Assembly (NCBI GenBank): GCA_041913045.1
Contig: JAYSGB010000008.1
Coordinates: 1 to 64,000, forward strand
DNA length: 64,000 nucleotides
From: CAMLOF01 sp041913045
GTDB lineage: Bacteria; Pseudomonadota; Gammaproteobacteria; Burkholderiales; Burkholderiaceae_C
Direction: 5' to 3'
Of the stretch, positions 1 to 9,124 are shown one piece after another (the stretch's first letter is position 1; each line of letters opens with the position of its first letter). The translations under genes and the position numbers were made by a program. Below the pieces are notes generated by a model. That model did not search any database and was not told the origin of the DNA. It was given only the letters and a program-made list of their open reading frames with translations.

Positions 1-101
1 CACTATCTTGCTCAGACCGCCCCAGTCATTCAAGGTGTGTTTGCCAGACGCTTACACTGTAGCTGCCAGTGCGGGCTGTGATGCACCTAACTTCATCTGG
101 C

Positions 102-797
102 CTATAGTTGTATGACTGTCGGCACTGATGCCACTTGATTGAGGTGCTTGCGGAGGGTACGAATGTCTCGGCTATTTACAAGCCGCTGACCTATGCTGAG
201 TAGTTCGTAGTAAACAGCGTTCTTGTCAGCCATGACCGTTCCTGCTCGAACTTCGTCCAAGAGAGCGTATTTTTGTTCGAGTGAGACTTCTCCATCCTCC
301 TTTGAAGTCGCGCGAGAAGCATCGTAGTGAGCGCCGCCAAGCTTGTTTGCAACGTACTTGATGACTTCTTCTCGGTTGATCAGGACCCCCTTTACGACAA
401 AGCTTGTCTGCTTGAGAAAGACGCCCAGCTTCACGGGGTAGCTCTTACCTATGATTTCCTTCTGGCGTTCGTAGGATGCCTTTATCTCCGCAGGAGTCTT
501 GGCGCGGAGAACCATCGACATTGATTGCACGATCATTCCTTTGTACTTGGCGCCCCCCGCTTGGAAGAATGCGCACTCCCGGAGTTCGGCTTCTTTTACG
601 ATGCGGCCAATCGCAGGGGCCATCACGCGAATTTCACGGCCAACTTGATGTGCCGCGCGACCCAAGAGCCCCTCCACGAGCAATGCACGCAGAACCGGAC
701 TACTTCGACGCAGCGAAGCATCGTCAATGTCTTGGTTCCACTCCTTGAACAGGTAGTCCAGGTCTTCCGCTACCAATCGAGTGAGTTCGAGGTCCAT
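102..797 (-). CDS. Hypothetical protein, 231 aa (likely island cargo)
   Basis: I do not recognise a family. The frame is open back to 902, but I start at the ATG at 797: the 35 residues before it are Pro/His/Ser-rich and read like untranslated leader, whereas from MDLELTRLVAEDLDYLF onward the protein looks regular and helical. No signal peptide or membrane segment is visible. The middle is Lys/Glu-rich and a short segment around YVANKLGGAHYD stands out in the second half. Base composition is visibly lower in G+C than in the genes right of 2900. It reads the same way as the recombinase remnants that precede it and lies about 120 bp beyond them (16 bp if the longer frame is used). It is best seen as cargo of the element integrated at tRNA-Gly. 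Function unknown; confident only that it is a coding frame. Confidence 0.55.
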   Translation of the reverse strand: MDLELTRLVAEDLDYLFKEWNQDIDDASLRRSSPVLRALLVEGLLGRAAHQVGREIRVMAPAIGRIVKEAELRECAFFQAGGAKYKGMIVQSMSMVLRAKTPAEIKASYERQKEIIGKSYPVKLGVFLKQTSFVVKGVLINREEVIKYVANKLGGAHYDASRATSKEDGEVSLEQKYALLDEVRAGTVMADKNAVYYELLSIGQRLVNSRDIRTLRKHLNQVASVPTVIQL

Positions 798-917
798 GTT
801 GAGGCTTAGCGAATGAGATGACACAAGCAGGGAGTCTAGCCGGGGAGGCATAGCTTGCCTATGCCCGAAAAGGGGATTGCCTCGGTGCGGAATTGAATCC
901 AACCGCTGGCCCCATGA

Positions 918-1199
918 TCACTTACCAGCACAAATCCGCTGTACCTGTCCCAATGACCAAGCTCCACCCCTCGGGGCTTTGATGCCTAGGTCATTCAGTC
1001 GTTCCACTATGGCTCGACGGCTCAATCCCTGAACCAACATTCCGTCTAACACTGGCTGCAGACGGCCTCGGAAGTCTCGGGCGTTTTGCTGGCGCTCTTG
1101 GTTGCAGGACTTCAGGTTGGCTGAAGCCGGTTGCTCGAAAAGCTCTTGGACCTCTACGCCCAAACCCACTGCCAGCCTCTCGATAGCGTCTATCCTTTT
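918..1199 (-). pseudogene. Tail of an XRE/recombinase-like gene, 5' part missing
   Basis: About 93 codons look like the end of a real protein with no start of its own. The first part (IERLAVGLGVEVQELFEQ) resembles the last helices of an XRE-type helix-turn-helix domain. The end (GLSRRAIVERLNDLGIKAPRGGAWSLGQVQRIC) resembles the C-terminal 'recombinase' helices found in serine recombinases and related regulators. The frame upstream of about 1199 is just the out-of-frame shadow of the integrase gene, so the remnant was probably fused to it by a deletion. The family assignments are from recalled motif patterns; a short functional protein cannot be ruled out but no convincing start site is visible. 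Confidence 0.5.
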
Positions 1200-2743
1200 G
1201 CTCTGTTGTGCTTGAGTTCCGGGAACAGGCGGTTGTAACCTGCTTTCCGAAGTTCCTCGACGTATTCCAAAAGACCAGCCTTGATGGCTATGTCGTGCAG
1301 TGGAACTACACGTATCGAGTTTGCGGTTTTCAGGGACTTGTCCATGCCCCGAACTCCATCGCTCTCGTCGCATTCGATTTTGTCCTGTCCGTCGAGATTG
1401 AAGTCAAGGTATGCCACTCCGTTCGACTCACGGATATCGTCTAAGTAAAGCTGGGAAAGCTCGTTTAAGCGCCCACCCGACAAGAGTGCTAGCAAAGGAA
1501 GCCAGTAGTAATGTGGGCGCCAATGCGCGTCACTTCCTTTGCCCTGTCTGAACCAGTCTTGGCTGAAGATGAGGGCTAGTTCTTTTTCGGTGAAGGCGTC
1601 TCGCTGCTGATGCGCAGGAAGCGCATGATGCCGAGCTCGTTTGTAGCCTGCAGCTGGATTGATATGCACCAACCCTTGTTTGTGCGCAAACCCGAGGACC
1701 TCAGAAATCTTCCCGACATGTCGATTTACGGTTTTTGGTTTTTTTCGAGGGAGCTTTTCCCGCTCCGCTATGGCGATTAACTCCTTCAGGCCTGTGACTT
1801 TGTACTTTCTTTGCGCTAAGTACGTGTCCTCTGGCAGTTGGGAGAGCAGTTCGGCGTACCTCTGGATGGTCTGGTGTTCAACGGTGCCAAGCAGGGGGTC
1901 ATCGAGTAGCTCAATGAAATAGCCCATCTCTGTAGCCATTCGTCGCTCGTGATCCTCGGACCAGTCTTTGTGTCCCTTGTACAAGGCACACAGTTCCGAG
2001 AACTTTTTGGTTGCGTGTTTGTCTGCTGGGTGTCCTCCTAGTGTAGGCGTCGCGACAACGGTTGGCGCTGGTACAGAAAGGGGCAGAGATGGGGCTGGGA
2101 TCGCGGCAGAAAGCATCGTGCGAACCGCCTCAACATCAGACTTCGATACGAACCATTTTGCTAACGGAAGCTCGATTTCGGTTGCAGGCCAGAACGCTTT
2201 GGTGCCACCCAGTCGGAAGATGTACTCGACCGAGTGACGGGCGGCACATAACGACGCTACGGAGGTTGCTGAGTCGAACGGATGAACCCATTCGCTTATG
2301 ACTGCACGGCTTCCTGTGGCAACCATGTCATTCCAGACAAACGTGCCATCGTCGTCTCTATCAATCGAATGGAAGTCGTCAACTCTCCAGCCATGCCAGT
2401 TCTCGGCATAGACAAACAGTTGGACTTTTCGATTTCGAAGCTCTCCAAGCAGTGCCTCTACGCTGAGGCCAATCGCCGACGCGGCTTCAGCTATCGATAT
2501 ATGCCCATCGCCAGCCAGGAGCGGGCTTGGAGTCGAGAGCTTTTCAAGATCGAGGGCCATAAACCTTTCTCGCCACTGAAGTTGGACTTTGAGTGCGACG
2601 AGTTTAGCGGTCTCCCAGTCACGAGTCCCGGTGGAGACGTGAACCTCACGTTTGCCAGCCAAGGAGCGCAGTCGCAAGGGCACAGCCATGCGAACTACGT
2701 AAACGCCGCTGGGGCGGCGGTATAAGCAGGTCATCCCTTTCAC
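1190..2743 (-). pseudogene. Tyrosine-recombinase integrase, C-terminally truncated
   Basis: Site-specific integrase of the phage/genomic-island type, 517 aa. The N-terminus (LYRRPSGVYVVRMAVP) is typical of the N-terminal domain of large island integrases. Core-binding helices follow at about residues 245-375 and the catalytic domain begins near 385 with the first catalytic arginine in SGGRLNELSQL. The frame stops just after FPELKHNRAKG, so the H-x-x-R box and the nucleophilic tyrosine, normally 100-150 residues further on, are absent. The sequence beyond the stop belongs to another gene's tail in a different frame. Start: GTG at 2743 with AAAGG 6 nt upstream; ATG at 2734 is an alternative. 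It lies 84 bp from the 3' end of tRNA-Gly, the usual place for an island integrase. As it stands it should not be able to recombine. Confidence 0.8.
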
Positions 2744-2781
2744 TGACTACCTTTGTAGTACACATACGAGGATGACCTACC

Positions 2782-2822
2782 TTTGACAGCAAAAAGTTGA
2801 ATGAAATCAACGTTCTGTCAAA
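2782..2822 (-). terminator. Nested hairpin behind tRNA-Gly
   Basis: Two inverted repeats are nested: an outer pair of perfect 8-nt arms (2782-2789 and 2815-2822, TTTGACAG/CTGTCAAA) and an inner 5-bp hairpin (2796-2800/2807-2811). Read on the minus strand the inner hairpin is followed directly by five T residues, as in a weak intrinsic terminator for the tRNA. The outer arms begin 4 nt past the encoded CCA, where an island attachment or recombinase arm site would also be expected. Confidence 0.45.
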
Positions 2823-2826
2823 TATA

Positions 2827-2900
2827 TGGAGCGGGCGATGGGAATCGAACCCACGTTATTTGCTTGGGAAGCAAGAGTCCTACCATTGAACGACGCCCGC
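2827..2900 (-). tRNA. tRNA-Gly(CCC)
   Basis: The minus strand folds as a 74-nt tRNA including encoded CCA: 7-bp acceptor stem GCGGGCG/CGCCCGC, discriminator T, D arm GTTC-AATGGTA-GGAC, anticodon loop TTCCCAA (anticodon CCC), a 4-nt variable loop and a T arm with loop TTCGATT. One pair at the top of the anticodon stem (C27/A43) is mismatched. It decodes GGG. The 3' end faces the truncated integrase, making it the likely attachment site of the element to its left. Confidence 0.95.
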
Positions 2901-2947
2901 GATGCGCCAGATTGTATTCGACTATTTTCCTCTGGCGCTGGCGCGCA

Positions 2948-4426
2948 TCATTTCAGTATGTCGCCCACGCACAGGTACTTGATCTCGACGTAGTCGTCCA
3001 TGCCGTGGTGGGAGCCTTCGCGGCCCAGGCCGGATTGCTTGACGCCGCCGAAGGGCACGTGCTCGGTGGCCAGGATGCCCACGTTGATGCCGACCATGCC
3101 GTATTCCAGCGCCTCGCCCACACGGTAGATGCGGCCGATGTCGCGGCTGTAGAAGTAGCTGGCCAGGCCGAACTCGGTGTTGTTGGCGGCGTCGATGGCT
3201 TCCTGCTCGGTCTTGAACTTGAAGACCGGTGCGAAGGGGCCGAAGGTTTCCTCGCGCGCGCAGAGCATATCTGCCGTGGCATCGGCCACCACGGTGGGCT
3301 CGAAGAACTGGCCCTGCAGGCGCTTCCCGCCCACCAGCACGCGGCCGCCCTTGGCCTTGGCGTCGTCTACGTGGCGCTGCACTTTTTCCAGTGCCGCTTC
3401 CTCGATCAGCGGGCCCTGGTTCACGCCTTCGTCAAAGCCGTTGCCCACCTTGGCGGTGGCCACCTTGGCGGCGAACTTGGTCACGAACTCGTCGTACACG
3501 CCTTCCTGCACGTAGATGCGGTTGGAGCACACGCAGGTCTGGCCCGCGTTGCGGTACTTACTGGCGAAGGCACCCTCCACGGCGGAGTCGATGTCTGCGT
3601 CGTCGAAGACGATGAAGGGGGCGTTGCCGCCCAGCTCCAGCGACATCTTCTTGACGGTGGGCGCGCACTGGGCCATGAGGATGCGGCCTACCTCGGTGGA
3701 GCCGGTGAAGCTGAGGTGGCGCACCACGTCGCTGGCGCAAATGACCTTGCCTACTGCAATGGAGTTGGCGCTGTCGGCGGTGATGACGTTGAGCACGCCC
3801 GCCGGGATGCCCGCGCGGATGGCCAGCTCGGCGGCTGCCAGGGCGGTGAGCGGTGTGAGTTCGGCGGGCTTGATGACGACAGGACAGCCTGCGGCGAGTG
3901 CCGGAGCGACCTTGCGGGTGATCATGGCCAGCGGGAAGTTCCACGGCGTGATGGCAGCGCACACGCCGATGGGCTGCTTGAGCACCAGCAGGCGGCGGTT
4001 GTTGTCGAACTGGGGCAGGGTCTCGCCGTTGACGCGCTTGGCTTCTTCGGCAAACCACTCCACGAAGCTGGCACCGTAGGCGACTTCGCCCTTGGCTTCG
4101 GGCAACGGCTTGCCCTGCTCGGCGGTCATCAGGCGGCCCAGGTCGTCCTGGTTGGCCATGAGCAGGTCGTACCACTTGCGCAGGATGTTGCTGCGTTCCT
4201 TGGCGGTCTTGTTCTTCCAGGCACCCCAGGCAGCGTTGGCTGCAGCAATGGCAGCTTCGGCATCGGCCGGGCCCAGGTTGGCCACGTCGGCCAGCTTCTG
4301 GCCGGTGGCGGGGTCTAGCACGTCGAAGCGGCTGCTGCCAGCCACCCACTGGCCGTTGATCAGCGCGTCGGTCTTGAGCAGGGTGGGGTCCTTCAGTTGC
4401 GCGAGGGGGGAAGCCTTCATGTCCAT
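2948..4426 (-). CDS. gabD: NAD(P)-dependent succinate-semialdehyde dehydrogenase
   Basis: Oxidises succinate semialdehyde to succinate, the last step of GABA breakdown. The 492-aa protein is full length for the aldehyde dehydrogenase superfamily: cofactor-binding motif ITPWNFPLAM, general-base glutamate in LELGGNAPF, nucleophilic cysteine in GQTCVCSN, and the late EETFGPFAPV motif. I start at the ATG at 4426 (AGAGAG about 6 nt upstream) rather than the upstream ATG at 4450; a further in-frame ATG lies two codons downstream. It is the last gene of an operon whose preceding hydrolase would yield GABA from guanidinobutyrate; the transaminase that links them is gabT at 18591. The same enzyme type can also oxidise glutarate semialdehyde, relevant to the glutaryl-CoA genes nearby. 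Confidence 0.9.
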   Translation of the reverse strand: MDMKASPLAQLKDPTLLKTDALINGQWVAGSSRFDVLDPATGQKLADVANLGPADAEAAIAAANAAWGAWKNKTAKERSNILRKWYDLLMANQDDLGRLMTAEQGKPLPEAKGEVAYGASFVEWFAEEAKRVNGETLPQFDNNRRLLVLKQPIGVCAAITPWNFPLAMITRKVAPALAAGCPVVIKPAELTPLTALAAAELAIRAGIPAGVLNVITADSANSIAVGKVICASDVVRHLSFTGSTEVGRILMAQCAPTVKKMSLELGGNAPFIVFDDADIDSAVEGAFASKYRNAGQTCVCSNRIYVQEGVYDEFVTKFAAKVATAKVGNGFDEGVNQGPLIEEAALEKVQRHVDDAKAKGGRVLVGGKRLQGQFFEPTVVADATADMLCAREETFGPFAPVFKFKTEQEAIDAANNTEFGLASYFYSRDIGRIYRVGEALEYGMVGINVGILATEHVPFGGVKQSGLGREGSHHGMDDYVEIKYLCVGDILK

Positions 4427-4486
4427 GGTTGTCTCTCTAGGGGTAGGCAAAAAGTAAAGGTTAGCGCCAAAGCGTTGACCGTGCAG

Positions 4487-5440
4487 TCACCGGTATTTCA
4501 CGCCGGGCAGCACACACAGCATCTCGTACAGCAGGTTGGCACCCAGCAGCGCCGTGTTGCCAGACGGGTCGTAGGCGGGTGACACCTCGACCAGATCGCA
4601 GCCCACGAGGTTGAGGCCCCGGCAGCCGCGCACGATCTCCAGCGCCTGCGGCACGTTCAGTCCGCCGATCTCGGGCGTGCCGGTGCCTCCAGCGTAGGCG
4701 GGGTCGATGCCGTCGATGTCGAAGCTCAGGTAGGTGGGGGTGTCGGGCCCGATGGCTTCGCGGACGCGCGCCATCAGCGGCGCCAGCGATTGCCACCACA
4801 CCTCGTGCGCGGGCACGATGGTGAAACCCTGCTGGCGCGGCCAATCGAAGTCTTCGGCCGAGTAGCCGCTGCCGCGCAGGCCGATCTGCCAGACCTTATT
4901 GCCTTGCAGCAGGCCTTCTTCCACCGCGCGGCGGAACGGGGTGCCGTGCGCCAGCGGCTCGCCAAACATGTCGGGGTTGACGTCGGCGTGGGCGTCCACG
5001 TGGATGAGCGCCACCGGGCCGTGCTTGGCCGCCACCGCGCGCAGTATGGGCAGCACGATGGTGTGGTCACCACCCAGGGTGAGCGGAATGCAACCGCTGT
5101 TGACCACGGGGCGGTAGTGCTGCTCGATGATGTCCACCGACTTGGGTAGGTGGAAGGTGTTGATGGCCACGTCACCCAGGTCGGCCACCTGCAGGGCGTC
5201 GAACGGTGCCGCGCCGGTGGCCATGTTGTAGGGGCGGATCAGGCAGGACTCGGCCCGGATCTGGCGCGGTCCGAAGCGCGCACCGGGGCGGTGGCTGGTA
5301 CCGATGTCCAGCGGCACGCCTATGAAGCAGGCGTCCAGCCCTTCGGGGCTGGTGGCCGTGGGCAGGCGCATCATGGTGGCGGGGCCACCGAAGCGCGGCA
5401 TCTCGTTGCCGCCCAGGGGTTGGTTCTTGTCCGGCATCAT
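4487..5440 (-). CDS. gbuA: Guanidinobutyrase / agmatinase (ureohydrolase)
   Basis: Mn-dependent ureohydrolase of the arginase/agmatinase family, 317 aa. Metal ligands are all visible: GGDHTI, HVDAHADVN and SFDIDGIDPA. The opening (NQPLGGNEMPRFGG) and stretches such as IRPYNMATGAAPF match what I recall of Pseudomonas guanidinobutyrase GbuA better than SpeB, so the likely reaction is 4-guanidinobutyrate to GABA plus urea; agmatine (to putrescine) is the alternative. Its start overlaps the stop of the chemoreceptor gene by 4 bp (ATGA), implying translational coupling. It is followed by gabD, which makes the GABA-yielding reaction the more sensible one. The family assignment is firm; the substrate is inference. 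Confidence 0.8.
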   Translation of the reverse strand: MMPDKNQPLGGNEMPRFGGPATMMRLPTATSPEGLDACFIGVPLDIGTSHRPGARFGPRQIRAESCLIRPYNMATGAAPFDALQVADLGDVAINTFHLPKSVDIIEQHYRPVVNSGCIPLTLGGDHTIVLPILRAVAAKHGPVALIHVDAHADVNPDMFGEPLAHGTPFRRAVEEGLLQGNKVWQIGLRGSGYSAEDFDWPRQQGFTIVPAHEVWWQSLAPLMARVREAIGPDTPTYLSFDIDGIDPAYAGGTGTPEIGGLNVPQALEIVRGCRGLNLVGCDLVEVSPAYDPSGNTALLGANLLYEMLCVLPGVKYR

Positions 5441-7050
5441 GTCTCCGATAGGGCGGGGTAGGCTGCGGGGCCCGGCAACTGGAGGCGGAACACGCCCACC
5501 AACCGTGCCAGTCGGTCCGCCTGCTGGCGCAGGCTTTCGGCGGCGGCGCTGCTCTGCTCCACCAGCGCGGCGTTTTGCAGGGTGGCCTGGTCAATGCGGC
5601 CAATGGCATCGCTGACCTGATGAATACCCTGGTACTGGGCCGTGGTGGCGCTGTGGATCTGCTCTATCAGGCCGCTGACCTGGTGCACCTGGTCAACGAT
5701 CCGGTGGATGGATTCGCCCGCCTCGTGGACCTGGCTGACGCCCGTTTCCACTTTGCTCACGTTGTCGCCGATGAGCTGCTTGATCTGCTTGGCGGCTTCG
5801 GCGGAGCGCTGCGCCAACGAGCGCACTTCCCCTGCCACCACGGCAAAGCCCCGGCCTTGTTCGCCAGCGCGAGCGGCTTCCACTGCGGCGTTGAGCGCCA
5901 GGATGTTGGTCTGGAACGCAATGCCGTCGATGACCCCGGTGATCTCGCTGATGGTGCGGGATGAGGCTGCGATGTCCTGCATGGTGGCGACCACCTGCGT
6001 GACGGACTGGCCGCCCGCCTGCGCAGCGCTGGACGCGTTGGCGGCCAGGCGGTTGGCCTGTTCGGCGGTGTTGGCGCTGTGCTTGACGGTTTCGGCCAGC
6101 TGCTCCACCGACGCTACGGTGCGTTGCAGGTCGTTGGCCTGCTGTTCGGTTCGCTGGCTCAGGTCGAGGTTGCCGCTGGCAATCTCAGCGGAACTGCTGG
6201 CAATGCTGTCGCTGCCCTGGCGAACTTCACCCACCAGTTCGGCCAGCTGCTGGCGCATGGTGGCCATGGCGGCCATGACGCTGTTGCGGTCACTGGCGCC
6301 GGTGTGCACCTGGGTGGTCAGGTCGCCCTTGGCGATGGACAGGGCAATCTCCGCCACGTCCTTCGGTTCGCCACCCATCTGGCGCGTAACCGAGCGCATC
6401 ACCAGCCAGGCGGCCAGAATGCCCAGGACGATGGCCAGGACCGACGCAGCCAGCTGCGTGGACAGCGACAACTGGAACACCGCAGCGCCCTTGTCCGCCA
6501 GTTGTGCAGCCACTCCGGACTTGAAGGACCACTCCTTTTCAATCGCGTCCAGCGTGGCGCGGAACAGGCGCTCCGACTTGCCGGTGAAGAGCCTGCGGGC
6601 TTCTTCGATCTTTTCCGGGTCGGCCAGCGACTCGCGCGATACGGCCTTGAGCTTGTCCCAGTCGCTCATGGAGCGCTGGGTGGCTTCGGTCACGGCTGTC
6701 CAGAGCTCGCGGTCCTCGTCGTTGACGAGCAGCTTTTCGTGCGCGGCGAGTTCCTGATTCAGTTGCGCGTAGGCCTCGGCGATCTTGGCTTCCAGGATGT
6801 CCATCTCGTCGGCCGAGACGGTCATCAGGTGCTGGCCCTGCACCATACGGATGCTGGCCACCTTGTCCTGCCAGGTTTTGACCGCAGCCAGCGAAGGCGT
6901 GGTCGTGCTGGCGTAGTAGTCCAGCGCGTCGTGGATGGTGGCCATCTGCCGAACGGAGATGACTGCCATGGCCACAAGCAGAACCAGCAGCAGACCGAAC
7001 GCCCACGCCAGGCGGGCGCCCAGTCGCATCTTTTCAAGCAACTTCATCAT
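5437..7050 (-). CDS. Methyl-accepting chemotaxis protein
   Basis: Membrane chemoreceptor, 537 aa. Domains: membrane helix 1 at about residues 12-33, a periplasmic four-helix ligand domain at 34-190, membrane helix 2 at about 197-217, HAMP at 218-270, and a cytoplasmic signalling coiled coil whose hairpin tip contains IAFQTNILALNAAVEAARAG. No C-terminal NWETF-type pentapeptide for tethering CheR/CheB is present; the protein ends in a proline-rich tail. It lies 9 bp after the permease gene and overlaps the guanidinobutyrase gene by 4 bp, so it is co-transcribed with transport and catabolism. By context it should sense the transported compound, directly or through the binding protein; that is inference. 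ATG at 7050 or 7047. Confidence 0.88.
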   Translation of the reverse strand: MMKLLEKMRLGARLAWAFGLLLVLLVAMAVISVRQMATIHDALDYYASTTTPSLAAVKTWQDKVASIRMVQGQHLMTVSADEMDILEAKIAEAYAQLNQELAAHEKLLVNDEDRELWTAVTEATQRSMSDWDKLKAVSRESLADPEKIEEARRLFTGKSERLFRATLDAIEKEWSFKSGVAAQLADKGAAVFQLSLSTQLAASVLAIVLGILAAWLVMRSVTRQMGGEPKDVAEIALSIAKGDLTTQVHTGASDRNSVMAAMATMRQQLAELVGEVRQGSDSIASSSAEIASGNLDLSQRTEQQANDLQRTVASVEQLAETVKHSANTAEQANRLAANASSAAQAGGQSVTQVVATMQDIAASSRTISEITGVIDGIAFQTNILALNAAVEAARAGEQGRGFAVVAGEVRSLAQRSAEAAKQIKQLIGDNVSKVETGVSQVHEAGESIHRIVDQVHQVSGLIEQIHSATTAQYQGIHQVSDAIGRIDQATLQNAALVEQSSAAAESLRQQADRLARLVGVFRLQLPGPAAYPALSET

Positions 7051-7059
7051 CGGGTTACG

Positions 7060-7878
7060 TCACTTGCGGCGGCCGCGCAGCCATTCCAGCGTCATCATCA
7101 GCGCGGTCGTGAACAGGATGAGCAGCGTGGCCACGGCGGCGATGGTGGGGGAGATGTTTTCGCGGATGCCGGTGAACATCTGGCGCGGCAGCGTCACCTG
7201 TTCTGGCCCGGCGAGGAAGAGCGTCACCACCACTTCGTCGAACGACGTGGCGAAGGCGAACAGCGCGCCCGAGATCACACCCGGTGCAATCACCGGCAGC
7301 GTCACGCGGAAGAAGGTTTCCAGCGGGCTGGCGCCCAGGCTGAGGCTGGCTTTGACCAGGTTGAGGTTGAAGCTTTGCAGCGTGGCCAGCACGGTGGTCA
7401 CCACGAATGGGGCACCCAGCGCGGCGTGAACAAGGATGAGGCCAAGGTAGGAGTCGTTGAGGCCCAGGCGTGCAAAGTACAGGTAGGTGCTGACGCCGAC
7501 CACCACGATGGGCACCACCATGGGGGAGATGAGCAGGCCGGTGATCAGCCCTTTGGCGGCAAATTTGTTGCGCGCCAGGCCCATGGCTGCCAGTGTGCCC
7601 AGCACCGTGGCGATGAGCGTGGCCGCCGGGGCCACGATGAAGCTGTTGCGCGTGGCGCGGCCCCATTCGGGTGCGTTCCACATTTCGCGGTACCACTGAA
7701 GCGACCAGCCTTCAATGGGGTAGGCCAGGAAGGTGCTGTCGCTGAACGATAGCGGCACGATCACCACGATGGGCAGGACCAGGAAGACCAGCACCAGCAC
7801 AGCCGCCAGCCGCAGGGCCAGCCAGCCCAGCTTGTCGAACAGGCCGTAGTAGGCGGGAAACTCAGGGAGCTTGAACAT
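7060..7878 (-). CDS. ABC transporter permease, PotC/YdcV type
   Basis: Inner-membrane permease of a spermidine/putrescine-type ABC importer, 272 aa, with about six membrane helices (first at residues 18-42, last near 248-265). The cytoplasmic EAA-like loop that contacts the ATPase is at KASLSLGASPLETFFRVTLP. It belongs with the permease at 7892, the binding protein at 9121 and the ATPase at 10191, forming a complete importer. The gap to the previous gene is 13 bp and to the chemoreceptor 9 bp. The family imports polyamines and related amino compounds; given gbuA and gabD downstream, guanidinobutyrate, agmatine, putrescine or GABA are the candidates. Confidence 0.88.
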   Translation of the reverse strand: MFKLPEFPAYYGLFDKLGWLALRLAAVLVLVFLVLPIVVIVPLSFSDSTFLAYPIEGWSLQWYREMWNAPEWGRATRNSFIVAPAATLIATVLGTLAAMGLARNKFAAKGLITGLLISPMVVPIVVVGVSTYLYFARLGLNDSYLGLILVHAALGAPFVVTTVLATLQSFNLNLVKASLSLGASPLETFFRVTLPVIAPGVISGALFAFATSFDEVVVTLFLAGPEQVTLPRQMFTGIRENISPTIAAVATLLILFTTALMMTLEWLRGRRK

Positions 7879-7891
7879 TGGTGTGCTTCCT

Positions 7892-9124
7892 TCAACCCAG
7901 GCTCAGCTCGGCCTTGGAGACCTTGCGGTAGAACGCGTAGAGGACGAGCGTGGCGGTGAGCAGCACGCCACCCAGGGCGCAGGCCATGCCCCAGTTGACT
8001 TCGACGTTGGTGTACTGGGCCACGTAGTAGCTCAGCATCTGGTCGCCAGCGCCACCCAGCAGCGCGGGGGTGACGTAGTAACCAATGCAGGTGATGAACA
8101 CCAGCAGGCCGCCTGCGGCCACACCGGGGTAGGTTTGCGGCAGGTACACGCGGAAGAAGGCGGCCAGCGGCGGGCTGCCCAGCGAGATGGCAGCGCGCAG
8201 GTAGTTGGGCGGCACGGACTTCATGACGCTGTACAGCGGCAGGATCATGAACGGCAGCAGGATGTGCACCATGGCGATGATGACCCCCGTGCGGTTGAAC
8301 AGCAGGGGCAGCGGCGCGTCGGTGATACCGATGGCCATGAGGAAGCGGTTGATCAACCCGTTGTTCTGCAGCAGCACGATCCAGGCGGCAATGCGCACCA
8401 GCACCGATGTCCAGAACGGCAGCAGAACGAGGATCAACATCATGTTGGCCTTGCGTTCGCTCAGCGTGCTGAGCCAGTAGGCCAGGGGGTAGCCAATGAG
8501 TAGCGCAATCGCGGTGACCACCGCACTCATGTGGAAGGTGCGCAGCAGGATGTCGCTGAACGCGGCTTCGTCGGCGGGCACGCGTTCGATGCCACCGTCG
8601 GGCGATCGCTTGAGGTCGATGGCGGTGAGCAGGTAGTCGGGCGTCCAGCGCGAACTGTTCTTGGCAATGGCTTGCCAGTAGGGCAGTTCACCCCAGCGCG
8701 CGTCGTGGGCCAGCAGCGCCTCGCGGGCTTGCACTGGCGATAGGTTTTCGCCCAGCGGCAGGGCACGGTAGGTGCCCATGACGAGGGAGCGGCCGCCCGC
8801 CACCTCGCTGTTGAGGCGGCGTGCCAGCACGCCAGCCTGCGCGGTCTCTTCAATCGATGAGAGGTCTTGCAGGATGGCGGCATAGGCGGCGTCCGGCGGC
8901 GGGCCGTGGCGGTCCCAGCCGTCGAGCGCCTGCCCCGTGCGGGGCAGGGCATCTGCGACTTCGGGATTCTCCACCGCCCGCACCAGCAGACTGGCCAGCG
9001 GAACCAGGAAGAACACCAGCAGGAAAATCAGCAGAGGCATGGTGAGCGCCACGGCGCGCACCTTCTTGCGCCTTTCGGCGCGACGCAACTGCTGAGCCAG
9101 ATCGGTTCCGCCGGCAATCATCAT
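7892..9124 (-). CDS. ABC transporter permease, PotB/YdcU type
   Basis: Partner permease of the same importer. At 410 aa it is longer than the roughly 280-320 aa of classical PotB because about 160 residues are inserted between the first membrane helix (about 25-48) and the second (near 205-225). The insert is hydrophilic and helical, and should sit in the periplasm where it could meet the binding protein. The EAA loop is visible at RAAISLGSPPLAAFFRVYLP. The start overlaps the stop of the binding-protein gene by 4 bp. Long PotB-like permeases of this sort are, as far as I recall, common in proteobacterial relatives, so the insert is a subfamily trait rather than damage. Confidence 0.87.
   Translation of the reverse strand: MMIAGGTDLAQQLRRAERRKKVRAVALTMPLLIFLLVFFLVPLASLLVRAVENPEVADALPRTGQALDGWDRHGPPPDAAYAAILQDLSSIEETAQAGVLARRLNSEVAGGRSLVMGTYRALPLGENLSPVQAREALLAHDARWGELPYWQAIAKNSSRWTPDYLLTAIDLKRSPDGGIERVPADEAAFSDILLRTFHMSAVVTAIALLIGYPLAYWLSTLSERKANMMLILVLLPFWTSVLVRIAAWIVLLQNNGLINRFLMAIGITDAPLPLLFNRTGVIIAMVHILLPFMILPLYSVMKSVPPNYLRAAISLGSPPLAAFFRVYLPQTYPGVAAGGLLVFITCIGYYVTPALLGGAGDQMLSYYVAQYTNVEVNWGMACALGGVLLTATLVLYAFYRKVSKAELSLG

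Noticed and set aside
2801..4318. A plus-strand frame running through tRNA-Gly and gabD
   Set aside because: It crosses a tRNA gene and is antisense to gabD; His/Ala/Gly-rich shadow.
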